64,000 bases of DNA from Ochrobactrum vermis (GTDB taxonomy: Bacteria; Pseudomonadota; Alphaproteobacteria; Rhizobiales; Rhizobiaceae): the NCBI RefSeq assembly GCF_002975205.1, contig NZ_PCOC01000001.1, positions 868,001 through 932,000 of the forward strand, written 5' to 3'. The notes under the pieces were generated by a model. It was given only the letters and a program-made list of their open reading frames with translations. It did not search any database and was not told where the DNA came from. Each line of letters opens with the position of its first letter. Positions within the stretch are counted from its first letter, which is position 1. A program made the translations under genes and the position numbers. Shown here piece by piece: positions 1 through 7,379 of the stretch.

Positions 1-1
1 T

Positions 2-1081
2 TCTCACTGGCTGCGCGTCAACCTGTTCGCAACGCCTGTCGATGCGGCGCTGACCATTCTCGGCCTGTTGGCCGTGGCATGGTTCCTTCCGCCGATTATC
101 GAGTGGCTGTTCATCAAGGCTGTGTGGACCGGTACGGATCGCACGGCTTGCCTAACTGTCGCGCAGGGCGGTGCGCAACCGGAAGGCTGGTCGGGCGCCT
201 GCTGGGCATTCGTGAATGCGAAATATGAGCAATTCATCTATGGGCGCTATCCGATTTCCGAACGCTGGCGGGTCAATCTGACTGCGTTGATCTTCGTCGT
301 CCTGCTCGTGCCACTCATGATCCCGAAAGCACCGAAGAAGGTTCTCAACGCGATCCTGTTCTTCTTCGTGTTTCCGATAGTCGCCTTCTTCCTGCTGGTG
401 GGCGGATGGTTCGGTCTTCCCTATGTGGAAACGCCACTTTGGGGCGGGCTTCTGGTCACGCTTGTCCTATCCTTCGTGGGCATTGCCGTGTCGCTACCCT
501 TTGGCGTCGTGCTTGCACTCGGACGTCGTTCAAAGCTGCCTGTCATCAAGACGTTCTCGATCATCTTCATCGAAATGGTGCGTGGCGTTCCGCTGGTGAC
601 GGTGCTGTTCATGGCCAGCGTCATGCTGCCACTGTTCCTGCCACCGGGCGTTACATTCGACAAGCTGCTGCGCGCCTTGATCGGTGTGGCGCTTTTCGCT
701 TCGGCCTATATGGCGGAAGTGGTGCGCGGTGGCCTTCAGGCCATTCCTCGCGGGCAATATGAAGGTGCGGATGCCCTAGGTCTGGGCTACTGGCAAAAAA
801 CGGGACTGATTGTCCTGCCGCAGGCGCTGAAACTGGTGATTCCGGGCATCGTGAACACCTTCATAGGTCTCTTCAAGGATACGAGCCTTGTCTACATCAT
901 CGGCATGTTCGATCTGTTGGGCATCGTCCGTCAGAATTTTTCCGATGCCAATTGGGCTTCTCCACAGACGCCTGCCACCGGTCTGATCTTTGCGGGCTTC
1001 GTTTTCTGGATTTTCTGTTTCGCAATGTCGCGATACTCTATATTCATGGAACGACGGCTCGACACGGGTCATAAACGATAA
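2..1081 (+). CDS. aapM: General L-amino acid ABC transporter permease AapM (5' truncated by window edge)
   Basis: Inner-membrane permease subunit of an Aap-type (polar amino acid, HAAT family) ABC importer. The reading frame is open from the first bases, so the N-terminus lies outside the window. The visible 360 residues contain several hydrophobic helices and, near the C-terminus, an EAA-type cytoplasmic loop ([20 protein letters not shown]) that docks on the ATPase. The motif [10 protein letters not shown] and the helix [17 protein letters not shown] are typical of this family. It is followed 14 nt downstream by the ATPase gene. AapM is preferred to AapQ because of the long N-terminal part and its position directly before aapP. 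Confidence 0.88.
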   Translation, partial: SHWLRVNLFATPVDAALTILGLLAVAWFLPPIIEWLFIKAVWTGTDRTACLTVAQGGAQPEGWSGACWAFVNAKYEQFIYGRYPISERWRVNLTALIFVVLLVPLMIPKAPKKVLNAILFFFVFPIVAFFLLVGGWFGLPYVETPLWGGLLVTLVLSFVGIAVSLPFGVVLALGRRSKLPVIKTFSIIFIEMVRGVPLVTVLFMASVMLPLFLPPGVTFDKLLRALIGVALFASAYMAEVVRGGLQAIPRGQYEGADALGLGYWQKTGLIVLPQALKLVIPGIVNTFIGLFKDTSLVYIIGMFDLLGIVRQNFSDANWASPQTPATGLIFAGFVFWIFCFAMSRYSIFMERRLDTGHKR

Positions 1082-1095
1082 GAATAAAGGGAATA

Positions 1096-1905
1096 ATGGA
1101 AATGAGTGCACAAAGCGCCCTGTCGCAATCCGAGCTCGACGTCGATCGTTCGAAGATGCAGGTTTCCAAAACCGATGTCGCCATCGAAATCACCAATATG
1201 CATAAGTGGTACGGTGAATTTCACGTGCTTCGCGACATCAATCTGAAGGTCATGCGCGGCGAGCGCATCGTTGTGGCGGGGCCGTCGGGTTCCGGTAAAT
1301 CGACCATGATCCGCTGCGTAAACCGTCTGGAAGAACACCAGAAGGGCAAGATCGTCGTTGACGGCATCGAACTGACCAACGACCTCAAGAAAATCGATGA
1401 AGTGCGCCGCGAAGTCGGCATGGTGTTCCAGCACTTCAACCTCTTCCCGCATCTGACCATTCTGGAAAACTGCACGCTTGCACCGATCTGGGTGCGCAAG
1501 ATGCCGAAGAAGCAGGCGGAAGAAGTCGCGATGCACTATCTGGCCCGTGTGAAAATTCCGGAACAGGCAAACAAGTATCCGGGCCAGCTTTCCGGCGGCC
1601 AGCAGCAGCGCGTCGCGATTGCTCGCGCATTGTGCATGAACCCCAAGGTCATGCTGTTCGATGAGCCGACCTCGGCTCTCGATCCGGAAATGGTGAAGGA
1701 AGTGCTGGATACGATGGTGAGCCTCGCTGCCGAAGGCATGACCATGATCTGCGTGACGCACGAAATGGGCTTTGCCCGTCAGGTTGCCAACCGCGTGATC
1801 TTCATGGATCAGGGCCAGATCGTCGAGCAGAATTCGCCGAACGAGTTCTTCGACAATCCGCAGCACGAACGCACCAAGCTGTTCCTGAGCCAGATCCTGC
1901 ACTGA
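1096..1905 (+). CDS. aapP: General L-amino acid ABC transporter ATP-binding protein AapP
   Basis: Cytoplasmic ATPase that powers amino acid uptake with the AapQM permease. The 269-residue protein has Walker [10 protein letters not shown] at residues 62-70, the signature LSGGQQQR at about 165-172, Walker [13 protein letters not shown] at about 185-196 and a switch histidine in CVTHEMGF. The ATG at 1096 follows AAAGGG; ATG 1102 is an alternative with better spacing. It follows the permease gene closely and ends the operon at a strong hairpin. The family (GlnQ/AapP/HisP-like) is certain; the Aap name is inferred from the neighbouring permease. Confidence 0.92.
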   Translation: MEMSAQSALSQSELDVDRSKMQVSKTDVAIEITNMHKWYGEFHVLRDINLKVMRGERIVVAGPSGSGKSTMIRCVNRLEEHQKGKIVVDGIELTNDLKKIDEVRREVGMVFQHFNLFPHLTILENCTLAPIWVRKMPKKQAEEVAMHYLARVKIPEQANKYPGQLSGGQQQRVAIARALCMNPKVMLFDEPTSALDPEMVKEVLDTMVSLAAEGMTMICVTHEMGFARQVANRVIFMDQGQIVEQNSPNEFFDNPQHERTKLFLSQILH

Positions 1906-1927
1906 TCGGGTTCATCGCATGAAATCA

Positions 1928-1960
1928 AAACACCCGTCAGAAAATCTGGCGGGTGTTTTT
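1928..1960. terminator. Bidirectional rho-independent terminator
   Basis: An AACACCCG/CGGGTGTT stem, extended inward to about 13 bp with one G-U pair and an AAA loop, is flanked by A and T runs. It lies between convergent aapP and a VOC gene and can serve both. Confidence 0.85.
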
Positions 1961-1963
1961 TAT

Positions 1964-2338
1964 TTATTCGTCGTGTGGACCTTCGCAGAACTGGATGCGA
2001 TTACCGAAGGGGTCGATGACCGCCATCACGCGACCCCATGGTTCATTTTCGATCCCCGGCCGCATGAAGCGGTAACCGCGCGCACTGATCTCCTCGTGCA
2101 GTTCCTCAACGCCCTGCATACGCACGAAAATATTGGCGCCGGGGCTTCCGTCACCATGATGCTCGCTGAGATGCAGGACCAATGCGCCGCGAGAAACCTG
2201 CATATAAAGCGGCATTCCTTCGGCAAATCGATGCTCCCAATCCAGACTGAACCCGAGAAAACCGAGATAGAACTCACGGGCTTTTTCTACGTCGAAAATG
2301 CGAAAGATCGGACAGGTCTGCTCAATCTGAATTGCCAT
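1964..2338 (-). CDS. VOC (glyoxalase/bleomycin resistance) family protein
   Basis: A 124-residue single VOC module. It opens with a beta strand and the helix FRIFDVEKAREFYLGFLGF, and has a possible metal-ligand region LVLHLSEHHGD near the middle and the closing strand VIDPFGNRIQFCEG. Such modules act as dimeric metal-dependent lyases, isomerases or drug-sequestering proteins. The length and the LHLSEHHGDGSPGA stretch resemble bleomycin-resistance-type proteins, but no substrate can be read from the sequence. The ATG at 2338 sits 50 nt from the divergent GNAT gene, so the two share a promoter region. Confidence 0.8.
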   Translation of the reverse strand: MAIQIEQTCPIFRIFDVEKAREFYLGFLGFSLDWEHRFAEGMPLYMQVSRGALVLHLSEHHGDGSPGANIFVRMQGVEELHEEISARGYRFMRPGIENEPWGRVMAVIDPFGNRIQFCEGPHDE

Positions 2339-2388
2339 TGGGGAACGCCTTTGCGACTGATGGCTTTGTAAAACGCGAGAGGCAAATC

Positions 2389-2796
2389 ATGACGGATTTT
2401 CAATGGGTGGAGAAACTCGCACCAAAGCAATACCGTGAATTTCATGAGTTTTACAGTAAAGAATGGTGGACGAAAGAGCGGAACTTTGAAGATGTCACCA
2501 ATATGCTCGCGCATTGTGATGTGCTTCTTTTCTGCCTCGACGCAGGAGGCAAGATCGCAGGCTTTGCCCGCGTTCTCAGCGACTTCACTTTCAAGGCGCT
2601 GATTTTCGATGTGATTGTCTCGGAACAGCACAGGCGACAAGGGCTGGGGCAAGCCCTTGTCGAACGCATTCTCAACCATGAAAAACTGAAGCGCGTAAAA
2701 AGCTTCGAGCTTTACTGCCCGGAACGGCTTGTGCCCTTCTACGAAAAGCTCGGCTTCGTGAAGGGCACATCCTCTCTGCTTTTCAACCAGCGTTAG
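2389..2796 (+). CDS. GNAT family N-acetyltransferase
   Basis: A 135-residue acetyl-CoA-dependent acetyltransferase. The acetyl-CoA pyrophosphate-binding loop reads VSEQHRRQGLGQALVERIL, preceded by the beta-bulge strand ALIFDVIV, and the C-terminal motif PFYEKLGFVKG is typical of the family. The start at ATG 2389 follows GAGAGG at good spacing; an in-frame upstream start would run into the divergent VOC promoter. The substrate is unknown. It is transcribed divergently from the VOC gene and has no operon partner. Confidence 0.85.
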   Translation: MTDFQWVEKLAPKQYREFHEFYSKEWWTKERNFEDVTNMLAHCDVLLFCLDAGGKIAGFARVLSDFTFKALIFDVIVSEQHRRQGLGQALVERILNHEKLKRVKSFELYCPERLVPFYEKLGFVKGTSSLLFNQR

Positions 2797-2808
2797 AATG
2801 GTTTCAGT

Positions 2809-3171
2809 TCAATCTTCCACAAACCGGCGCAGGCGCTGGAGTGCGTTATCCCACTGGCTGGAAACGGTTGCGAGATAGGCGCGGGCGTCGATCAGCGGGG
2901 CAGCTTGCAGGCGAAACCTGCTCTCCCGTCCGACCTTTTCCCGTTCGACCAGTCTTGCCTGTTCGAGCACCGACAGGTGCTTGGTGACGGCCTGCCGGGT
3001 GATGCTGCCATTCTGCGAGAGCACCACAATCGAACGGCTTTCGCCATCGCTCAGGGTTTCTATGAGCGCCAGCCGGGTCGGATCGGCTAGCGCTGCAAAA
3101 ACGATGGAGATGTCCGTGCCTGTCATCTCTGGCCTGTCATGCATTTTCGACGTGTCTTTTGATATTGCCAA
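2809..3171 (-). CDS. ArsR-family winged-helix transcriptional regulator
   Basis: A 120-residue regulator. The N-terminal ADPTRLALIETLSDGE and helix-turn-helix ITRQAVTKHLSVLEQARLV are typical of ArsR/SmtB proteins, specifically the subgroup paired with AHSA1/SRPBCC genes. There is no cysteine-rich metal site, so sensing of an organic ligand or of a partner protein is more likely than metal sensing. The chosen start is a TTG at 3171 preceded by GGGAGGAACAGG; this makes a 35-nt overlap with the upstream SRPBCC gene and suggests translational coupling. ATG starts at 3144 or 3126 are possible but lack as good a ribosome binding site. Confidence 0.85.
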   Translation of the reverse strand: MAISKDTSKMHDRPEMTGTDISIVFAALADPTRLALIETLSDGESRSIVVLSQNGSITRQAVTKHLSVLEQARLVEREKVGRESRFRLQAAPLIDARAYLATVSSQWDNALQRLRRFVED

Positions 3172-3601
3172 CCTGTTCCTCCCAGCCGCCCTCGTTCATG
3201 CGCAACGCCAGCGGTCGGCGTTCGGCAGGCAGGGCGTCGAAACCGCTTTCGACGACCGTCAGCCGCGTTCCGGCCTCGACTGGCTCCAGTTTGAATTCCA
3301 CCAGCGTCGGCGGTTCCTTCGAATAGTCGATGCTGCGGTCTATGGCGTAAGGATGCCATGTGAAGGCGAAATAGGTTGGAGCTTTCATTTCCTTGATAAA
3401 GGATTCCCAAGGCTCCTGCTCGAAGCCGGGATAGGTGATGCGTCCTGACGAGTGGGTGCCGACGACGAATGGACCGTCGATCTTGACCTGAAACCAGCTC
3501 CCGAATTCTTCATGATCGGTGAGCGCACGCCATACGCGGTCGATCCCTGCATGAATGTCGACGGTCTTCACGATGCGGTCTGTATTGCTTGCAATAGTCA
3601 T
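3137..3601 (-). CDS. SRPBCC (AHSA1-type) domain protein
   Basis: A 154-residue START-like ligand-binding fold. The family pattern appears as VDIHAGIDRVWRALTDHEEFGSWF near the N-terminus and GTRLTVVESGFDALP plus GGWEEQVGNIKRHVE at the C-terminus. ATG 3601 is preceded by GGAGG at correct spacing, so the longer upstream frame is rejected. It forms an operon with the overlapping ArsR gene, an arrangement seen widely for AHSA1 proteins, and a perfect 9-bp palindrome lies just upstream. The ligand is unknown. Confidence 0.85.
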   Translation of the reverse strand: MTIASNTDRIVKTVDIHAGIDRVWRALTDHEEFGSWFQVKIDGPFVVGTHSSGRITYPGFEQEPWESFIKEMKAPTYFAFTWHPYAIDRSIDYSKEPPTLVEFKLEPVEAGTRLTVVESGFDALPAERRPLALRMNEGGWEEQVGNIKRHVENA

Positions 3602-3618
3602 GATATGCATCCTCCGTA

Positions 3619-3642
3619 ATTGGCAACTCAACGGTTGCCAAT
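3619..3642 (-). promoter_or_regulatory. Candidate operator, perfect 9-bp inverted repeat
   Basis: ATTGGCAAC-N6-GTTGCCAAT lies 18 nt upstream of the SRPBCC start codon. The position fits an operator for its own ArsR repressor. The same core GCAAC-N6-GTTGC recurs at 3663-3679. Confidence 0.5.
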
Positions 3643-3656
3643 ATAAAGCGATCGAG

Positions 3657-3686
3657 AAAATACGCAACTAAAAAGTTGCGTATTTT
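3657..3686 (-). terminator. Perfect 12-bp inverted repeat, terminator and/or second operator
   Basis: AAAATACGCAAC and GTTGCGTATTTT pair perfectly around a 6-nt loop. It overlaps the stop codon of the HxlR gene and ends in T-rich sequence, so it can act as its terminator. It shares the GCAAC-N6-GTTGC core with the palindrome at 3619. Confidence 0.55.
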
Positions 3687-4386
3687 ATTCCGGCGCCGGA
3701 GCCTTGTCGGGAAGCGGAAACAGCGTCACGAATTTTTCAGCCAGGGAACGGTCGCCTATGACCTTGAGAACATTGGCGCTTTCCAGAGCGGAAAGAGGTT
3801 GTCCGCCATAGATCGCGGCAGCCAGCATCCGTGGTGAACTTTCAAAATGCAGATCGTATTTCTGCGCAGTGCCGCGCTCTATCCGAACTCCTTCATCATC
3901 CAGATAGGCGGTGAAATCCTCCCCATCCAGACGGAGGCCGATCACTGCGCGCAGACCGAGAGACCTGTCATGATCCATCATGGTCCGCAGCGAAAGCAGG
4001 AAGGAAGCGGTTGAAATCGGCAGGTTGGGATTATGTTTTGGTGAGCGTGCAGCCCAACGACCCAATGTTTGAAGAATTGGTTCACTTTCATAACCCCACT
4101 CGGTCAGTTCGTAGACCTGCACCGATGCCGGAGGGGGGAGTTTCGTCTTGCGCAGTATGCCCGCCTCTTCCAGCCCTTCTAGCCTCTGCGTGAGGACATT
4201 TGCACTCACGCCCGGCAGATCAGCCCTCAGATCACTGAAGCGTTTAGGGCCGAACATCAATTCGCGCATGACCAGAAGAGACCAGCGTTCCCCAATCAAA
4301 TCAAGGGCATGGGCCGCAGCGCAGGCATCGTCATAACTGCGTTTGGCGGCTGGCTTTTCCGATTTGGTTACTTTTTCTAACTTCAT
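3685..4386 (-). CDS. HxlR-family transcriptional regulator with C-terminal SCP2-like domain
   Basis: A 233-residue protein. Residues 20-115 form the HxlR winged helix, with CAAAHALDLIGERWSLLVMREL and the recognition region FSDLRADLPGVSANVLTQRL. The remaining hundred residues resemble the sterol-carrier-like extension found in long HxlR proteins. The usual leading cysteine of redox-sensing members is present (DDACAAAHAL), so redox or electrophile sensing is possible. The VOC gene is divergent 216 nt away and a plausible target. The ATG at 4386 begins MKLEKVTK. Confidence 0.85.
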   Translation of the reverse strand: MKLEKVTKSEKPAAKRSYDDACAAAHALDLIGERWSLLVMRELMFGPKRFSDLRADLPGVSANVLTQRLEGLEEAGILRKTKLPPPASVQVYELTEWGYESEPILQTLGRWAARSPKHNPNLPISTASFLLSLRTMMDHDRSLGLRAVIGLRLDGEDFTAYLDDEGVRIERGTAQKYDLHFESSPRMLAAAIYGGQPLSALESANVLKVIGDRSLAEKFVTLFPLPDKAPAPE

Positions 4387-4602
4387 GGTTGCTAATTATA
4401 ACTTATCTGCCATTATGTACAAGCGAACTTTGAGTTCTTCCTATGCCAATTGCGTGACTTGCCTAGGCCCGGAAGGCTCAAGAATCGGATGTATACCGGG
4501 TCTGAGACTCACAGCTCGACCTTATCGCCGGGGGAGCAGGGCAGGCGATAGATAATCGTAAAATAAGATCGGGCCGTGTAGCCCGCCAACGGAGGAAATT
4601 TT

Positions 4603-5019
4603 ATGCCGAAAATGATTTTCGTGAACCTGCCAGTGAAGAATGTTGCGAAGTCCACCAGCTTCTACGAAGCCATAGGTGCTACCAAGAACCCCATGTTCTC
4701 GGACGACACGGCTTCCTGCATGGTTTTCTCGGACACTATCCATGCGATGATCCTCGACCACGAAAAGTTCAGCCAGTTCACCCCGAAGAAGATCGCCGAT
4801 GCCAGCACAATCAGCGAAGTGCTGGTCTGTCTGTCTGCAGAAAGCAAGGCAGAAGTCGATGCGACAGTAGAGAAAGCGGTAAACGCTGGCGGAAAGGCCG
4901 ATCCGGGTCCGAAACAGGATTACGGCTTCATGTATGGGCGCAGCTTCGAAGATCTTGACGGTCACATCTGGGAACTGATGTGGATGGATATGGAAGAAGC
5001 CAGCAAGGTCATGGGCTAG
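4603..5019 (+). CDS. VOC family protein (glyoxalase-like)
   Basis: A 138-residue VOC module of the lactoylglutathione-lyase-like type, with FVNLPVKNVAKSTSFYEAIG at the N-terminus and FEDLDGHIWELMWMD at the C-terminus. A strong CGGAGGAAA ribosome binding site fixes the ATG at 4603. It stands divergently opposite an HxlR regulator and a second, different VOC/PhnB-like gene follows 146 nt later. The substrate cannot be inferred. Confidence 0.82.
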   Translation: MPKMIFVNLPVKNVAKSTSFYEAIGATKNPMFSDDTASCMVFSDTIHAMILDHEKFSQFTPKKIADASTISEVLVCLSAESKAEVDATVEKAVNAGGKADPGPKQDYGFMYGRSFEDLDGHIWELMWMDMEEASKVMG

Positions 5020-5107
5020 TGGTCTGATTCCGAAAACAAATACCTAGTGCCTTGTGCATCCTTACGGGCGCACAAGGCAGTCTAGTCTTCTAATCTATTG
5101 AATCTAT

Positions 5108-5150
5108 GCATCGGCTTTTCGAAAACCGAAACCGATTTTCAGGCCGATGC
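5108..5150. repeat. Dispersed intergenic palindrome (type D), copy 1
   Basis: GCATCGGC...GCCGATGC arms enclose a CGAAAACCG-like core. A related element in inverted orientation lies at 19522-19565. Confidence 0.6.
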
Positions 5151-5165
5151 GGTAGGGAGGAGAAA

Positions 5166-5651
5166 ATGTCAGGTCTGACAATTTGTCTCTGGTTCGACAG
5201 GCAGGCTGAAGAAGCTGCGAACCACTATGTTTCGATCTTCCGTGCCTGCGGAAGATCGGCCTCCGTCGATGGTTTCATCCAGTTTGAGCACACCCACCAG
5301 CCCGAAGGCACCAATGTGGTTGTTGCGAACTTCACGCTCGACGGACAGGCGATATCCGGTCTCAACGGCGGGCCGACTTTCAAGTTTTCCCCGGCAGTCT
5401 CGCTTTTCGTCCAATGCAAGGATCAGGTGGAACTGGACATGTTCTGGGAGAAACTGATGGAGGGCGGTGCGCCAATGGAATGCGGCTGGCTGACGGATAA
5501 ATATGGCTTCTCGTGGCAGGTCGTGCCGCAGATGCTGCTGGATGTCCTGCAGAATGGAACTGCCGAACAGCGCCAGCGGGTCGCCGATGCCGTGATGAAG
5601 ATGGTCAAGCTCGATGTTGCGACGCTCGAAGCGGCGCGCGACGCAGCTTAG
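5166..5651 (+). CDS. PhnB-like VOC protein (3-demethylubiquinone-9 methyltransferase-like fold)
   Basis: A 161-residue protein of the PhnB-like VOC family, with TICLWFDRQAEEAANHYVSIF at the N-terminus, LNGGPTFKFSPAVSLFVQC in the middle and CGWLTDKYGFSWQVVPQML at the C-terminus. These proteins are often labelled 3-demethylubiquinone methyltransferase but have no SAM site, and their function is unsettled. The start at ATG 5166 follows GGGAGGAGAAA. Its 3' end overlaps the convergent monooxygenase gene by 4 nt. Confidence 0.82.
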   Translation: MSGLTICLWFDRQAEEAANHYVSIFRACGRSASVDGFIQFEHTHQPEGTNVVVANFTLDGQAISGLNGGPTFKFSPAVSLFVQCKDQVELDMFWEKLMEGGAPMECGWLTDKYGFSWQVVPQMLLDVLQNGTAEQRQRVADAVMKMVKLDVATLEAARDAA

Positions 5652-6874
5652 TTTCGTATGGCCGCAATGGCATCATAGCCATAGAGCCAGTCCAGATCCT
5701 TCAGGAAACTATCCGGGCTGCGTATGGCGAAGAGCGTATTGCGGCCAATCGCGAATATGCCGGTTGCGTGATAGGCGAACCGGTTCAGCTGACCACGCTT
5801 GGCGACTGCCGTGATCCGTTCCTTACGGGCGATGTCGAAACGCTTCAGGCCTGCTTCGCGGTCGCGGCTGTCCAGCGCTTCGGCGAGTGCTGCGGCATCC
5901 TCGATTGCCATGGCGGCACCTTGCGCCGCAAAAGGTGTGACCGCGTGCGACGCGTCACCCAGAAAGATCGTCCGGTCCGGTCCGATGAATTGCGCGTCCG
6001 CCATTTCGAAAAGCGGCCAGTAGGTCCATTCATCGGCAGTCGCCAGCACATCGCGAACGGGCGCTCCCCAATCCGCATAGATAGAGCGCAGACGCGCCGG
6101 GTCGCCGGTTCTGGACCATACTTCGCCGGGATTTTCGCCTGTCGTGATGGCGACAAAATTGACGAAATCGCCGCCCTTGACCGGGTAGGCGATGAAATGC
6201 GCCTGCCTGCCCAGCCAAGCGGAGACTGCATTGCTGGTCGCAATAGCGGACGAAAACGACGCGGGCAGGGCTCTAGCTGCAAGGGTTGTGCGCCAGGCAA
6301 TATGGCTGCTGAAGCGTGCCTTGCTGTAGCCCGCCTTTGAACGCTCCGTCGACCAGACGCCATCACAGGCGATCAGATAGGCGGCATCGAAGGATTCTTC
6401 GGAATTGCCATGGCGGATGGTGGCTGCCACGGCGCCGTTTTCAACGTGATGGCTTGTGATTTCAGCGCCGAGGCTGATCTCTATGTCCGGCTCTTCGCGG
6501 CAGGCATCGAGCAAGGCGGATTGCAGATCGGCGCGATGGCAAACGACATAAGGATGATGCCAGCGCTGACGAGCCTTGTCACCAAGCTTCATTTCCATCA
6601 GTGCGCGCGCATTGCGCCCATCCATGAGGTAGAGCGCCTCAGGCGTTACAGCTTGCTTGGAAAGTCGGTCGGCAATGCCGAGCCGTTCCAGATGGCGCAT
6701 TGCATTGGGCGCAAGTTGCAAGCCTGCACCGACTTCCGAAAGGGTTTCAGCCTTTTCGACAAGCCGGACATTCCAGCCACGCGCTGCCAGCTCCAGTGCT
6801 GCCGACAGACCGGCAACTCCGGCCCCAGCGATCAATATGCGCCCTTTGCTCATGTCGATGAGATCATCCGGCAT
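5648..6874 (-). CDS. FAD-dependent monooxygenase (salicylate hydroxylase-like)
   Basis: A 408-residue class A flavoprotein hydroxylase. It has the ADP-binding Rossmann motif ILIAGAGVAGLSAALELAARG at about residues 13-33, the conserved second FAD motif FLGDASHAVTPFAAQGAAMAIEDAAAL at about 300-326, and the DG motif AYLIACDGVWSTER near 170. This family hydroxylates aromatic substrates with NAD(P)H and O2. Start is ATG 6874 or, seven codons later, ATG 6853; neither has a strong ribosome binding site. The substrate is unknown and no aromatic-degradation neighbours are present. Confidence 0.85.
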   Translation of the reverse strand: MPDDLIDMSKGRILIAGAGVAGLSAALELAARGWNVRLVEKAETLSEVGAGLQLAPNAMRHLERLGIADRLSKQAVTPEALYLMDGRNARALMEMKLGDKARQRWHHPYVVCHRADLQSALLDACREEPDIEISLGAEITSHHVENGAVAATIRHGNSEESFDAAYLIACDGVWSTERSKAGYSKARFSSHIAWRTTLAARALPASFSSAIATSNAVSAWLGRQAHFIAYPVKGGDFVNFVAITTGENPGEVWSRTGDPARLRSIYADWGAPVRDVLATADEWTYWPLFEMADAQFIGPDRTIFLGDASHAVTPFAAQGAAMAIEDAAALAEALDSRDREAGLKRFDIARKERITAVAKRGQLNRFAYHATGIFAIGRNTLFAIRSPDSFLKDLDWLYGYDAIAAIRN

Positions 6875-6898
6875 TCAGCCTTATGAAGGCTGTTTGGA

Positions 6899-7153
6899 TT
6901 AAGCAGCCTTATCAGCAGGTGCTTCGTAAACGCAGCCAGCCGGAACGGTTTCGTCGGCATGCAGCTTGGCGTTGTAGCGATAGAGCGTCGAGCAATACGG
7001 GCAAACGACTTCGCTTTCATCGCCCATGTCGAGAAACACGTGCGGGTGATCGAAAGGTGGGTTTGCACCGACGCACATGAATTCCTTCACGCCGATTTCG
7101 ATGGCAGCATGGCCGGCGTCGTTCTGGAAGTGAGGAATGATGTGATCGGACAT
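6899..7153 (-). CDS. Zinc-finger (CHCC) domain protein, NDUFS6-like
   Basis: An 84-residue protein. A zf-CHCC module carries its likely zinc ligands in EFMCVGANPPFDHPHVFLDMG and VVCPYCSTLYRYN: Cys, His, and the CPYC pair. This domain is conserved in Alphaproteobacteria as the bacterial counterpart of the mitochondrial complex I accessory subunit NDUFS6. It lies upstream of the monooxygenase on the same strand with 24 nt between them and may be cotranscribed. The nuo genes are not in the window. Confidence 0.82.
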   Translation of the reverse strand: MSDHIIPHFQNDAGHAAIEIGVKEFMCVGANPPFDHPHVFLDMGDESEVVCPYCSTLYRYNAKLHADETVPAGCVYEAPADKAA

Positions 7154-7312
7154 GATATGCTCCGGTTCTGGTCGATGGCGGTATGAGCATGGTCTTGAGT
7201 CCGGTTCCGGGCGAGATCATGCATAGACATTGGCATGCGTGTACCGCGAAAGTCTTGTTTCCGGAAGCGTTTTCATCAATTCTGAGGACATTTCAGGCTA
7301 ATTGCTATCAAA

Positions 7313-7330
7313 CTGTCATATGACAGCCAT
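7313..7330 (+). promoter_or_regulatory. Candidate PHO box upstream of ppk
   Basis: CTGTCAT-ATGA-CAGCCAT is an 11-nt-spaced direct repeat close to the PhoB consensus (first half perfect, second half five of seven). It lies 50 nt before the chosen ppk start, so PhoB-dependent induction on phosphate starvation is likely. Confidence 0.55.
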
Positions 7331-7379
7331 AGGCTTAAGGCAGAGCCGGAATATTCCGGTGGAAGTCGGGATAGGAAAA

